64,000 bases of DNA from an uncultured Vicinamibacterales bacterium. Its GTDB lineage: Bacteria > Acidobacteriota > Vicinamibacteria > Vicinamibacterales > UBA8438. The notes under the pieces are model-generated. The model searched no databases. It had not been told where the DNA came from and was given only the letters and a program-made list of their open reading frames with translations. Made by a program: the position numbers and the translations under genes. The stretch is from positions 2,504,001 to 2,568,000 of the forward strand of contig OY282382.1 in NCBI GenBank assembly GCA_958295905.1, given 5' to 3'. Shown here piece after piece: positions 18,502 to 27,332 of the stretch (positions within the stretch are counted from its first letter, which is position 1; every line of letters starts with the position of its first letter).

Positions 18502-19875
18502 ATGCCCTTCCACCGCCGAATCGACGTGGTGCTCGACTCGGTCAAGCGCCTGCAGAGGATTGGCGCGACCGCCAATCTCCTGAATCTCCTCCACAAACAG
18601 CGTCCCGCCGACCTCGCCGAGGTCCTGAACCAGCTCTCGGACAACAACCGTCACGACGCGTTCAACATCCTGGTCGACCACGACAGCCGCCTCGCGATGG
18701 AGGCGCTGATCGAGTACGGCCCCGAGCCCGGGGCCCGGCTGCTGGCGGACCAGCCCCCGGAACGCATCGCCCTGTGGCTGCTCGACCTGCCTTCTGACGA
18801 TGCGGCGGCGCTGATCGACGAACTGCCCGACGACGTGTCGGCGGCCGTGCTCGAGCGGATGCGCCCCCACGAGTCGGGCGAGGTCGAGAACCTGCTCGAG
18901 TATCGCGAGCAGACCGCCGGCCGCATCATGAACCCGACGGTGTTCGCGCTGTCGGAGGACCTGACGGCGGGCGAGGCGATCCACGCCTTGCAGGGGTCGC
19001 GCGAGGTGGAGATGGTCTTCTACCTCTACGTGGTCGACGAGCGGCGGCATCTGGTGGGCGTGGTGTCGCTGCGGCGGCTGCTGCTCGTGGCCCCCGAGAC
19101 CCCCCTGCAGCGGATCATGACCACCGACCTGATCAGTGCGCGGGTCGAGACCGACCAGGAAGAGGTGGCGCAGCACGTCGCGAACTACAACCTGCTGGCG
19201 ATCCCGGTGGTCGACGAGGAGAACAAGCTCGTCGGCATCATCACCGTCGACGACGTCATCGACATCATCAAGGACGAGGCGACGGAGGATCTCTACCGGC
19301 TGGCCGGGGTCAGCGGCGACGAGCACGTGTTCACGCCCGCCCGCGAATCTGCGCGGAAGCGGTTGCCGTGGCTGGCGATGAACCTCGTCACCGCGGCGCT
19401 CGCCGCGTTCGTGGTGCGGGCGTTTCAGGCGACCATCGATCAGGTCGTGATGCTGGCCGTCCTCATGACCATCGTCGCCAGCATGGGGGGCAACGCCGCG
19501 ACCCAGACCCTGACCGTGATCGTGCGGGCCATCGCGCTGGGAGAGCTCACCTGGGGCAATTCCCGCCGGGCGGTGCTGAAGGAGGCGCTGGTCGGGCTGG
19601 GCAACGGACTGGCCCTCGGCTCGGTGGGGGCCCTGGTGGCCTGGGTGCTGTCCGGGAACGTCTACCTGGGGGCGATCCTGGCTCTGGCGATGGTGATCAA
19701 CCTGCTCGTCGCGGCGGTGGCCGCGACCCTGATTCCGATCGCCCTGCGGGCGCTCAAGGTGGACCCGGCGCTGGCGTCCGCGGTGTTCATCACGACGTTG
19801 ACGGACGTCTTCGGGTTCTTTGCCTTTCTCGGTCTGGCCACCCTCTTCCTGCCGTATCTGGACCAGTTGGCGTGA
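18502..19875 (+). CDS. mgtE: Magnesium transporter MgtE
   Basis: A 457-residue magnesium channel. Order: N-terminal superhelical MgtE_N domain (residues about 20-130, with repeating RPADLAEVL and DDAAALIDELPDD units), paired CBS domains (about 135-265, with GRIMNPTVFAL and YNLLAIPVVDEENKLVGIIT), connecting helix, and five membrane helices from about residue 290. The conserved GGNAATQTLTVIVR pore-region motif is present. In the family the cytosolic domain closes the pore at high magnesium. Normal length. Confidence 0.95.
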   Translation: MPFHRRIDVVLDSVKRLQRIGATANLLNLLHKQRPADLAEVLNQLSDNNRHDAFNILVDHDSRLAMEALIEYGPEPGARLLADQPPERIALWLLDLPSDDAAALIDELPDDVSAAVLERMRPHESGEVENLLEYREQTAGRIMNPTVFALSEDLTAGEAIHALQGSREVEMVFYLYVVDERRHLVGVVSLRRLLLVAPETPLQRIMTTDLISARVETDQEEVAQHVANYNLLAIPVVDEENKLVGIITVDDVIDIIKDEATEDLYRLAGVSGDEHVFTPARESARKRLPWLAMNLVTAALAAFVVRAFQATIDQVVMLAVLMTIVASMGGNAATQTLTVIVRAIALGELTWGNSRRAVLKEALVGLGNGLALGSVGALVAWVLSGNVYLGAILALAMVINLLVAAVAATLIPIALRALKVDPALASAVFITTLTDVFGFFAFLGLATLFLPYLDQLA

Positions 19876-19968
19876 CCGCCGGCGGCCGGTCATGGTCTGG
19901 GCGGCGGCGGGACGCTACAATAGGGCCAGCCGGTGTCCCGGGGGGGCGCGGCGCACTTCGCGCTCGCG

Positions 19969-20736
19969 ATGCCAGTCCTGACGACCGACGCGCTGATCCT
20001 GCGCACCTACCACCTTGGTGAAGCGGACCGCATCGTCGTATTCCTCACGCCCGGGCGGGGCAAGAAGCGCGGCGTCGCGAACGGCGCGCGCAGCCCGCGC
20101 TCGCGGCGGTTCGCGGGCGGGCTCGAGCCGTTGACCGCGGTGCGGCTCGCCTACTACGAGCGGGAGCACCGCGACCTCGTCCGGCTGCGCTACGTCGAGC
20201 CGGTGCGGTCGCCGATGTCCGCGCGGGACGGCGGGCGGCTCGGCTACGTCGAGTACTTCGCGGAGATCCTCGACGAGTGCGCGCAGGAAGCGGAGCCGAA
20301 CGCGCCGCTGTTTCGTCTCGGGTCGGCGGTGGGGGCGTTGCTGGCCGGGGAGATCCCGATCGCCCGGCTGGCGCGCTACTTCGAGTATTGGGTGCTGCGG
20401 CTGCAGGGGGTCTATCCCTCGCTGAACGTCTGCGGGCGTTGCGGCCGCCGTCCCGAGCGCGGCGGCCGCATCGACGCGGCGGGCGGCGGCTTCCGGTGCG
20501 GCGCGTGCGCCGGCGATCGGGGCCTCCCGTTGTCGGCCGAGGCGGTGCGGTTTCTCCGGGACGCCGCCGCGACCCCGCCGGACGCGCTGGCGCAGGTCGG
20601 GTTGCCGCCGCGCGCGGACCAGGAGCTCGACCGGGCCCACGGGCGCCTGCTGGCGATGCATCTCGAGAAGGAGCTGCGGGCCGCCAGGGTGTTGCGGGCG
20701 ATGGCCCGGACGAGCCCCGGAGCGACGTCATCATGA
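19969..20736 (+). CDS. recO: DNA repair protein RecO
   Basis: A 255-residue RecO, acting with RecF/RecR to load RecA on SSB-coated DNA. It has the N-terminal OB fold (DALILRTYHLGEADRIVVFL), a zinc-binding cluster (NVCGRCGRRP ... RCGACAGD) and the helical C-terminus. The ATG 19969 matches the usual RecO N-terminus; an alternative GTG at 19933 lies about 12 bases after a TACAAT box (19916-19921), so a shortened leader is possible. It precedes glyQ/glyS. Confidence 0.9.
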   Translation: MPVLTTDALILRTYHLGEADRIVVFLTPGRGKKRGVANGARSPRSRRFAGGLEPLTAVRLAYYEREHRDLVRLRYVEPVRSPMSARDGGRLGYVEYFAEILDECAQEAEPNAPLFRLGSAVGALLAGEIPIARLARYFEYWVLRLQGVYPSLNVCGRCGRRPERGGRIDAAGGGFRCGACAGDRGLPLSAEAVRFLRDAAATPPDALAQVGLPPRADQELDRAHGRLLAMHLEKELRAARVLRAMARTSPGATSS

Positions 20737-20839
20737 CGAAGACACGTGACCGCAGGATTCGCACCCCGGCCGCCGCCGCGGGCCGCCGCCCGGCGATCCC
20801 GGCCGCGCCGCCGGGGGGCTCGCACCGGGTGGTGGCGCC

Positions 20840-21718
20840 GTGACGCTGCAGGATCTGATCGCGTCGTTGTCGCGCTTCTGGGCGTCGAGGGGATGCCTGA
20901 TTCACCAGCCCCTCGATACCGAGGTCGGAGCCGGTACGATGCATCCGGAGACGTTCCTGCGGGTGCTCGGCCCCCGGCCCTGGCGGGTCGCCTACGTGCA
21001 GCCGTCCCGGCGCCCCGCCGACGGGCGGTTCGGCGAGAACCCGAACCGGTTGTTCAAGCATCATCAGTTCCAGGTCATCCTGAAGCCCTCGCCGGATGCC
21101 GCGCAGGACCTCTATCTCGACAGCCTGCGGGTGTGCGGCATCGACCCGTCCCGCCACGACGTCCGCTTCGAGGAGGACAACTGGGAGTCGCCGACCCTCG
21201 GGGCCTGGGGCATCGGGTGGCAGGTCCTGCTCGACGGGATGGAGATCACCCAGTTCACCTATTTCCAACAGGCCGGCGGCATCGAGCTGTCCCCGGTCTC
21301 GGTCGAACTGACCTACGGGCTCGAGCGCATCGCGATGCACCTGCAGGGGGTGGACGACGTCTACGACTTGGCGTGGGCGCCGGGGGTGACCTATCGCACG
21401 GTGCGGCACCAGGACGAGGTCGAGCAGACGAAGTATGCCTTCGGCCTGATCGACATGCCGGAGGCGGAGTTCGCCGCCGGTCACCGCGACCTGTTCGAGC
21501 AGCATCACCGCTTGGCCCGGACCCTGGTGCGGTCGGGCCTGGTCCTGCCGGCCCTCGACGCCTGTCTCAAGTGCTCGCACACGTTCAACATCCTGGACGC
21601 GAGCGGGGGGATCGGGGTGACCGAGCGGGCCGCGTACATCCTGCGGGTGCGGGAACTGGCGGTGGCGGTGGCCGGGGCGCACGCCGGCGCCGGCGGCGCC
21701 GCGGCCCCCGGAGCGTAG
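20840..21718 (+). CDS. glyQ: Glycine--tRNA ligase alpha subunit
   Basis: A 292-residue catalytic alpha subunit of the bacterial alpha2beta2 GlyRS. Diagnostic segments are [54 protein letters not shown] and [19 protein letters not shown]. The GTG at 20840 gives the standard N-terminus. glyS follows 71 bases downstream. Confidence 0.97.
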   Translation: MTLQDLIASLSRFWASRGCLIHQPLDTEVGAGTMHPETFLRVLGPRPWRVAYVQPSRRPADGRFGENPNRLFKHHQFQVILKPSPDAAQDLYLDSLRVCGIDPSRHDVRFEEDNWESPTLGAWGIGWQVLLDGMEITQFTYFQQAGGIELSPVSVELTYGLERIAMHLQGVDDVYDLAWAPGVTYRTVRHQDEVEQTKYAFGLIDMPEAEFAAGHRDLFEQHHRLARTLVRSGLVLPALDACLKCSHTFNILDASGGIGVTERAAYILRVRELAVAVAGAHAGAGGAAAPGA

Positions 21719-21789
21719 CCCGCGGGCGGACGCCCGGGGGGCGGGCAGGGGGCGGAGCCGCGTGGCGGCGATTCGCGGGCCGGGACATC

Positions 21790-24033
21790 ATGTATCGAGA
21801 GCTGCTGATCGAGATCGGGTGCGAGGAACTGCCGGCGGGGTGGCTGCCGCCGCTCGTGCGGCAACTCGGTGCCTGCGTCGGTGCCCGGCTCGATGCGGCG
21901 CGGCTCGCGTGTCCGAGCCCGCCCGAGCCGTTCGCGACGCCGCGGCGCCTCGCGGTCCGCGCGGCCCGGGTGGCGGAACGGCAACCGGACATCGAAGAGA
22001 CCCTCACCGGGCCCCCGCTGCGGGCGGCGCTCACCGCCGGGGGGGATCCGACCCCCGCCGCCCTCGGGTTCGCCCGAAAGCACGGCGTCGCCGTGAACCG
22101 GCTCATCCGGATCGACACGCCGAAGGGGACCTATCTGGCCCACCGCCGCCGGCAGCGGGGGCGGGCGGCCCGGACGGTGCTCGGCGGGGTGCTGGCCGCC
22201 GTCCTGCGCGATCTCGCCTTTCCGAAAAAGATGCATTGGGATGCCCGGCTCGACGACGGCCGGGGCGACCTGCTGTTCGGGCGTCCCATCCGCTGGCTGG
22301 TGTTTCTGTTCGGGGGGCGGGTCGTGCCCTTCGTCATCGGGCGCACGCCGGAGGCGGCGGCGCGGGGGGTGGCGCCGATTCGCGCCGGCTCGACGACCCG
22401 CGGGCACCGGTTCTTCGCCCGGGACGCCCGGCCGGGGCGCCCGGTGCGGGTGGGCTCGTTCGCCGAGTACCGCAAGACCCTGAAGCGGCACTACGTGCTG
22501 CTGTCCCGCGAGGAGCGCCGCGCGCGGATCGCGAAGAAGCTCGAGAGCAACGCGAAGCGGGTGGGGGGCGTGGTCGGCGGCGCCGGCGGGGCGGCGTCGC
22601 TGCTCGACGAGGTGCCCGATCTGGTCGAGTACCCGTCGGTGGTCACCGGCCGCTTTCCCGAGGAGTTTCTCGCGCTGCCCGACGAAGTGCTGAAGACGAC
22701 GATGATTCACCATCAGCACTACTTCCCGGTGGCGGCGGGCGACGGCCGCCTCACCGAGCACTTCCTCGCGGTGACCAACGTCCCGCAGGACAACGTGCCG
22801 GCGATTGCCCGCAACTCCGAGCGGGTGCTCGTGGCGCGTCTGCGGGACGCCCGGTTCTTCTGGGAGGCCGACCGCCGCGCGCCGCTCGCCGCGCGCCTCG
22901 ATCGTCTCGACACCCTCCGGTTCCACGCGAAGCTCGGCAGTTACCTGGCCAAGGCCCGGCGGATCGAGAAGCTGGCCGCCGCCGTCGCCGGCGACGCGTT
23001 CGGCGCGCCCGCGCAGGTCGACCACGCGGCCCGCGCCGCCCGCCTCGCGAAGGCGGATCTCACCACCGACATGGTCGGCGAGTTTCCCGAGCTGCAAGGG
23101 GTGATGGGGGGGATCTACGCCCGCGAGGACGGCGAGCCGGAAGAGGTCTGGCGCGCCGTCTACCACCACTACCTGCCGATCGGAGTCACCGCCGACGCCC
23201 CGCCGCGGCCGGGCGACCTGGGCCGGGCCGGCATCAGTTGGGCCGCGGCCGCGCTCGCCGACAAGCTCGACACGCTGGTCGGGCTGTTCCAGGCCGGCGA
23301 ACGGCCGCGGGGGGCGCGCGACCCGTTCGGGCTGCGGCGGCAGGCCCACGGTGTCTTCGGGATTCTCGTGGATCTGCCGGAGCTGACCGGGTTGACGGCC
23401 CGTCCCGACCTGGGGAGTCTCGTGGCGGCGGCGGAGGCGGCGCACGGAGGGGGCGAATCGGCCGCCGCGCCGGAGGTGACGGAGCGGCTGCAGCAGTTCC
23501 TGCTGGAGCGGCTGCGGTTCGTGCTGGAGCAGCGCGGCCACGATGTGCGGAATGTGCGGGCCGCGACCCAGCCGTGGCCGTCCTGGCGCGCGGTCACCCC
23601 CCTCGATGCGCGGCGCAAGCTGGAGGCGCTGCCGGGGTTCACCGGTTCGACGGAGTTCCAGCAGCTCGCGGCCCTGTTCAAGCGGGTTCGCAACATCGCC
23701 CGGGAGTTGTCCGACGCCGAGCTCGGCGATGTGGAGGCGGGACGGGCGGCGGTGTCGGACGATGCCCCCGAGCCCGCGGAGGCGGCGCTGGCGGCCGAGA
23801 TCGAGCGGCGCCGCCCGGCCATCGCCGCGGCGGTGGCGGCGGGGACCGACTACCACACGGCCTTCGCCGAGGCGGCCGCGTTCGGTCCCGCCGTCGACCG
23901 CTTCTTCACCGATGTGCTCGTGATGGCCGGCGATCTGGATCTGCGGCGCCGGCGCCTGGCGCTGTTGAAGCGGCTCGAGCGGCTCATTCTCCAGCTCGCG
24001 GACGTGTCGGCTCTGGTCAAGGAGGCGGACTAG
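21790..24033 (+). CDS. glyS: Glycine--tRNA ligase beta subunit
   Basis: A 747-residue beta subunit, starting at ATG 21790 with YRELLIEIGCEELPAGWLPP. It shows the tRNA-binding beta-subunit signature regions (FPKKMHWDARLDDG, GRPIRWLVFLFGG, HHQHYFPV) and the C-terminal DALR-like anticodon domain. It is somewhat longer than the common ~690 residues through Ala-rich insertions. A longer in-frame opening exists upstream but overlaps glyQ and is not used. Confidence 0.96.
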   Translation: MYRELLIEIGCEELPAGWLPPLVRQLGACVGARLDAARLACPSPPEPFATPRRLAVRAARVAERQPDIEETLTGPPLRAALTAGGDPTPAALGFARKHGVAVNRLIRIDTPKGTYLAHRRRQRGRAARTVLGGVLAAVLRDLAFPKKMHWDARLDDGRGDLLFGRPIRWLVFLFGGRVVPFVIGRTPEAAARGVAPIRAGSTTRGHRFFARDARPGRPVRVGSFAEYRKTLKRHYVLLSREERRARIAKKLESNAKRVGGVVGGAGGAASLLDEVPDLVEYPSVVTGRFPEEFLALPDEVLKTTMIHHQHYFPVAAGDGRLTEHFLAVTNVPQDNVPAIARNSERVLVARLRDARFFWEADRRAPLAARLDRLDTLRFHAKLGSYLAKARRIEKLAAAVAGDAFGAPAQVDHAARAARLAKADLTTDMVGEFPELQGVMGGIYAREDGEPEEVWRAVYHHYLPIGVTADAPPRPGDLGRAGISWAAAALADKLDTLVGLFQAGERPRGARDPFGLRRQAHGVFGILVDLPELTGLTARPDLGSLVAAAEAAHGGGESAAAPEVTERLQQFLLERLRFVLEQRGHDVRNVRAATQPWPSWRAVTPLDARRKLEALPGFTGSTEFQQLAALFKRVRNIARELSDAELGDVEAGRAAVSDDAPEPAEAALAAEIERRRPAIAAAVAAGTDYHTAFAEAAAFGPAVDRFFTDVLVMAGDLDLRRRRLALLKRLERLILQLADVSALVKEAD

Positions 24034-24054
24034 GCGCCCGCCGCGCGCCCGCCC

Positions 24055-25923
24055 ATGACCGGCCCCGCGCCCTCGGAAGACCGTCCGCCGCGCATCGTGC
24101 GGCTGCCGGCCGAGCTGGCGAATCAGATTGCCGCCGGCGAAGTCGTCGAGCGACCCGCGTCGGTGGTCAAGGAGCTGGTCGAGAACGCCCTCGATGCCGG
24201 GGCGTCGCGGGTCGCGGTGGCCGTCGAGCTGGGCGGGAAGCGCCTCGTGCGGGTGGAGGACGACGGCGCGGGGATGACCGCCGGCGAGGCGCTGCTCGCT
24301 CTCGAGAGGCATGCCACCAGCAAGATCCGGCGGGTCGAGGATCTCGCCGCCATCACCTCGCTGGGGTTCCGCGGGGAAGCGCTGCCGAGCATCGCCTCGG
24401 TGTCGCATCTGCGCCTGCGCACCCGGGCCCGCGGCGCGTCCCGCGGGGTCGAGGTGCGCGTGTCCGGCGGGGCGATCGAGGCCAGCCGCGAGATCGGCGC
24501 CGCGGAAGGCACGATCATCGAGGTGACCGACCTGTTCTACAACGTGCCGGCGCGCCGGAAGTTCCTGAAATCGGACAGCGCGGAGACGGCGCAGATCTCG
24601 CGGCTGGTCGCCCAACTGGCCCTGGGGCGGTACCGGGTCGGCTTCACGTTGACCAGCGGGACGCGCCGGCTGGCCCAATGGCCGCCGGTCGAGAGCCTGG
24701 CGGATCGGCTGTTCCAGCTCTACCGGGACCGCCAGGACCTCGTCGAGGTGCGGAAGCACGCGGCCGGGGTCACGGTGACGGGGTTCGCGGCGGGGCTCAC
24801 CGGCGCGAAGGAAGGGGCCCGGCGCGGGGCGCAGAATCTCTTCGTCAACGGCCGCGCCGTGAAGGACCGCACCCTCGCCCACGCGATCACCCACGCCTAC
24901 AACGTCGCCACCATCAAGGAACGTCGTCCCGAGGCGCATCTGTTCATCGAGCTGCCCCCCGACCGGGTCGACGTCAACGTGCATCCGACGAAAGCCGAGG
25001 TCCGTTTTCTCGAGCCGTCCCTCGTCCACGAGGTCTTGCGCCGCGCCCTCTCGGAAGCGCTGGGGGACACCGCCGCGCCGGCCGTGACCTTGCGGGATGC
25101 GGCCCCCGCCCGCCCGGCGGCGCCGGCGTCCGGGGCGGCGCCGGCGTCCGCGGCGGAAGCCTCCGGCGATTGGCGCCCCGTCTCGCATGCGGTCCCGGAG
25201 GGCGCCGCGGCGGGACCGGACGGCGCGGCATCGGACGGCCGCGATCCGGGAGCGCCGGGCGTCTCCGGTGGACCGACGCTCGCCGACGCGGTCCGCGAAC
25301 TGCGCCCGGCCGCGGCTCCGGCGCCGCCCCCGGCGGGGGTCGTGGACCGGCCCATGCGGCCGCTCGGTCAGTTCCGCGATACGTTCATCATCGCCATCGA
25401 TGACGAGGGCATCGCCATCATCGACCAGCATGTCGCCCACGAACGGGTGCTGTTCGAACAGGTGATGGCGCGGCTCACCGCCGGGGCGCTCGAGAGTCAG
25501 CGGTTGATGCAGCCGATCGTGCTCGACCTGCCCCCGGCCGAGCGGCACGCCCTGGCCGCCCACGAGACCGCCCTGCAGCGGCTGGGGTTCGAGGTGGAGG
25601 CGTTCGGCGGCGAGAGCGTCCGGATCGCCGCGGTGCCCGCGCTCGTGCCCCTCGCCGCGTGCGAGGCCGCGGTGCGCGGGTTGGCCCAGGACCTCGATGG
25701 TCTCGACCAGGGCGCGGCCGTCGGCGAGGCGCTGCGGCGCAGCGCCGCCACCACCGCCTGCCACGCCGCCGTCAAGGCGCACGACCGGTTGACGTCCGAG
25801 AAGATGATCTGGATTCTCGACGCGCTCCGCCGCACCGCCCACTCGTCGGTCTGCCCGCACGGCCGCCCCGTCGTCCTGCGGCTCTCGCGCCGCGAGATCG
25901 AGAAGCGGTTCGAGCGCATCTAA
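24055..25923 (+). CDS. mutL: DNA mismatch repair protein MutL
   Basis: A 622-residue MutL. The GHKL ATPase half has IAAGEVVERPASVVKELVEN, DDGAGM and SLGFRGEALPSIASV. A Pro/Ala/Gly-rich linker covers about residues 340-440. The C-terminal half retains the latent endonuclease: DQHVAHERVLFE (DQHAxxExxxxE with Val for Ala), an ACHAAVKAHD element and CPHGRP. It should therefore be a nicking-type MutL as in organisms lacking MutH. It starts 21 bases after glyS. A family A repeat follows. Confidence 0.96.
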   Translation: MTGPAPSEDRPPRIVRLPAELANQIAAGEVVERPASVVKELVENALDAGASRVAVAVELGGKRLVRVEDDGAGMTAGEALLALERHATSKIRRVEDLAAITSLGFRGEALPSIASVSHLRLRTRARGASRGVEVRVSGGAIEASREIGAAEGTIIEVTDLFYNVPARRKFLKSDSAETAQISRLVAQLALGRYRVGFTLTSGTRRLAQWPPVESLADRLFQLYRDRQDLVEVRKHAAGVTVTGFAAGLTGAKEGARRGAQNLFVNGRAVKDRTLAHAITHAYNVATIKERRPEAHLFIELPPDRVDVNVHPTKAEVRFLEPSLVHEVLRRALSEALGDTAAPAVTLRDAAPARPAAPASGAAPASAAEASGDWRPVSHAVPEGAAAGPDGAASDGRDPGAPGVSGGPTLADAVRELRPAAAPAPPPAGVVDRPMRPLGQFRDTFIIAIDDEGIAIIDQHVAHERVLFEQVMARLTAGALESQRLMQPIVLDLPPAERHALAAHETALQRLGFEVEAFGGESVRIAAVPALVPLAACEAAVRGLAQDLDGLDQGAAVGEALRRSAATTACHAAVKAHDRLTSEKMIWILDALRRTAHSSVCPHGRPVVLRLSRREIEKRFERI

Positions 25924-25930
25924 CCAGGAG

Positions 25931-26010
25931 AGGAGTCTGCGCTGTAGAACGGCGCGGATTCCTGGAGGGTTGGTTGGGCGGCAATCGGAGCCGCAGGCGG
26001 CGATTTCCGG
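25931..26010 (+). repeat. Dispersed element A, copy 3
   Basis: Head AGGAGTCTGCGCTGTAG, middle GGAGGGTTGGTTGGGCGGC and tail CGGCGATTTCCGG, starting seven bases after the mutL stop. Confidence 0.75.
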
Positions 26011-26034
26011 TCTGGTGGCCGGGTTGACGAGCCC

Positions 26035-26814
26035 ATGAGCACCCCCGTCGAAGGCTGGCACGGATGGGATGCCTACGCGCGTTTCTACGACTGGGAGAAC
26101 GCCCAGACCGTCGGCCGCCGCGACGTCCGGTTCTGGGCCGACCTCGCCGCCCGGGCGGACGGGACGGTCCTGGAGCTCGGCTGCGGCACCGGGCGGCTGT
26201 CGGTGCCGGTCGCGCGGAAGGCCCGCCGGTTCGTCGGCATCGACCGGTCGGCGGCCATGTTGCGGCGGTTGCGCGCCCGGCTGCGGCGCGCCCGCCTGAC
26301 CGGCCGCGCCGCGACCGTGCGCGGCGACGTCCGCGCGCTGCCCTTCCGCCCGGACTGGCGCTGCCGGTTGGTCATGGCGCCCTACGGCATGCTCCAGTCG
26401 CTGCTCTCCGACGAGGACCTCGCCGCAACCCTCGACGCGGTGGCCGGCGTGCTGGCCCCCGGGGGCACGCTCGGCGTCGATCTGGCCCCCGGCCTGCCGC
26501 GCTGGGGCGAGTACGCCCGGCGGGTCAGCCTGCGCGGGCCCATGAGCGGCGGCCGGCGGGTGACCCTCATCGAATCGGTCCGCCAAGTGCCGCGCCACGG
26601 ATTGACCATCTTCAACCAGGAGTTCGTCGAGACGCGCGCGGGGCGGCGGACGAGCTACCCCGTCTCGATCGCGTTCCGCACCCTGACCGTCCCGCAGGTG
26701 GTCGAGCGCGTCGAGCGGGCGGGGTTCGCCGTCGACGCGGTCCTCGGCGGCTATCGGGAGGAAGCTTGGTCGCCCGACGCCGAGATCTGGGTCATCATCG
26801 CGCGGCGGAGCTGA
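26035..26814 (+). CDS. Class I SAM-dependent methyltransferase
   Basis: A 259-residue methyltransferase with motif I VLELGCGTGRLSVPVA near residue 45, motif II FVGIDRSAAML, and a post-motif region GDVRALPFRPDW then LVMAPYGMLQSLLSDEDL. The substrate cannot be deduced. ATG 26035 sits at the end of a family A repeat without an obvious ribosome site. No operon partner follows; element B lies 127 bases downstream. Confidence 0.85.
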   Translation: MSTPVEGWHGWDAYARFYDWENAQTVGRRDVRFWADLAARADGTVLELGCGTGRLSVPVARKARRFVGIDRSAAMLRRLRARLRRARLTGRAATVRGDVRALPFRPDWRCRLVMAPYGMLQSLLSDEDLAATLDAVAGVLAPGGTLGVDLAPGLPRWGEYARRVSLRGPMSGGRRVTLIESVRQVPRHGLTIFNQEFVETRAGRRTSYPVSIAFRTLTVPQVVERVERAGFAVDAVLGGYREEAWSPDAEIWVIIARRS

Positions 26815-26940
26815 TCGCCGGCACGGGCGGCCGGCGACCGGCCGGACCTCGACCCCGCGGGAAACGTTGAACCCCGTGGGTGGGCTGGGGTTCGCGCCCG
26901 GCGGCGCGGCGGTGGACCCGACGGCGGTCGGTGGCCGGGC

Positions 26941-27112
26941 AGGGGCATCCTACGCTGACTGCGCGTGACGGCTCGCCCCGATTCGCGGGGCCGCCACCGT
27001 CTTGCCGACCGGCCGGCGCCGCGTGAGACCCACGATTCCGCACGTCCGGAGCCCGACAGGACCCGCCACGATTCTGCCTGCGCACGGCGGTGGCGGAGCG
27101 TGGGATGGTCCT
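26941..27112 (+). repeat. Dispersed element B, copy 2
   Basis: A 172-bp copy from AGGGGCATCCTACGCTGACT to GGAGCGTGGGATGGTCCT, with the ends forming imperfect terminal inverted repeats. The surrounding 26815-27152 contains no gene. Confidence 0.8.
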
Positions 27113-27152
27113 GGCTGGCGGCCGGGCGGTTGCCCGCCGGGTCGTTCCGCCG

Positions 27153-27329
27153 TCAAGCGCCGCCCGTGGTGCGCTTCACGATGAAGTGACCCAACAGGAA
27201 GACCGCGACGCCGAACCCGAAGATGCGGGGACTGGGGCCGAGGGGGCCGGCGATGAGAATCGCTTCGAGGAGCGCCGCCATCCCCAGAAGCTGGAGTCCG
27301 CGGCCGAGGTAGTAGAGTGCGCCCGGCAT
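27153..27329 (-). CDS. Small two-helix membrane protein
   Basis: A 58-residue frame (ATG 27329, TGA 27153-27155) starting three bases after the rarA stop, so almost certainly cotranscribed with it. It begins MPGALYYLGRGLQLLG, has two hydrophobic helices (LLGMAALLEAILIAG and FGFGVAVFLLGHFIV), and ends in a basic tail. No domain is recognised. Length, hydropathy and tight spacing argue that it is real. Confidence 0.6.
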   Translation of the reverse strand: MPGALYYLGRGLQLLGMAALLEAILIAGPLGPSPRIFGFGVAVFLLGHFIVKRTTGGA

Positions 27330-27332
27330 CGT

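Noticed and set aside
21505-26598. Very long open frame antisense to glyS and mutL
   Set aside because: Antisense of high-GC genes; composition is Arg/Gly/Pro-rich and no domain is recognisable, while the sense strand encodes known proteins.
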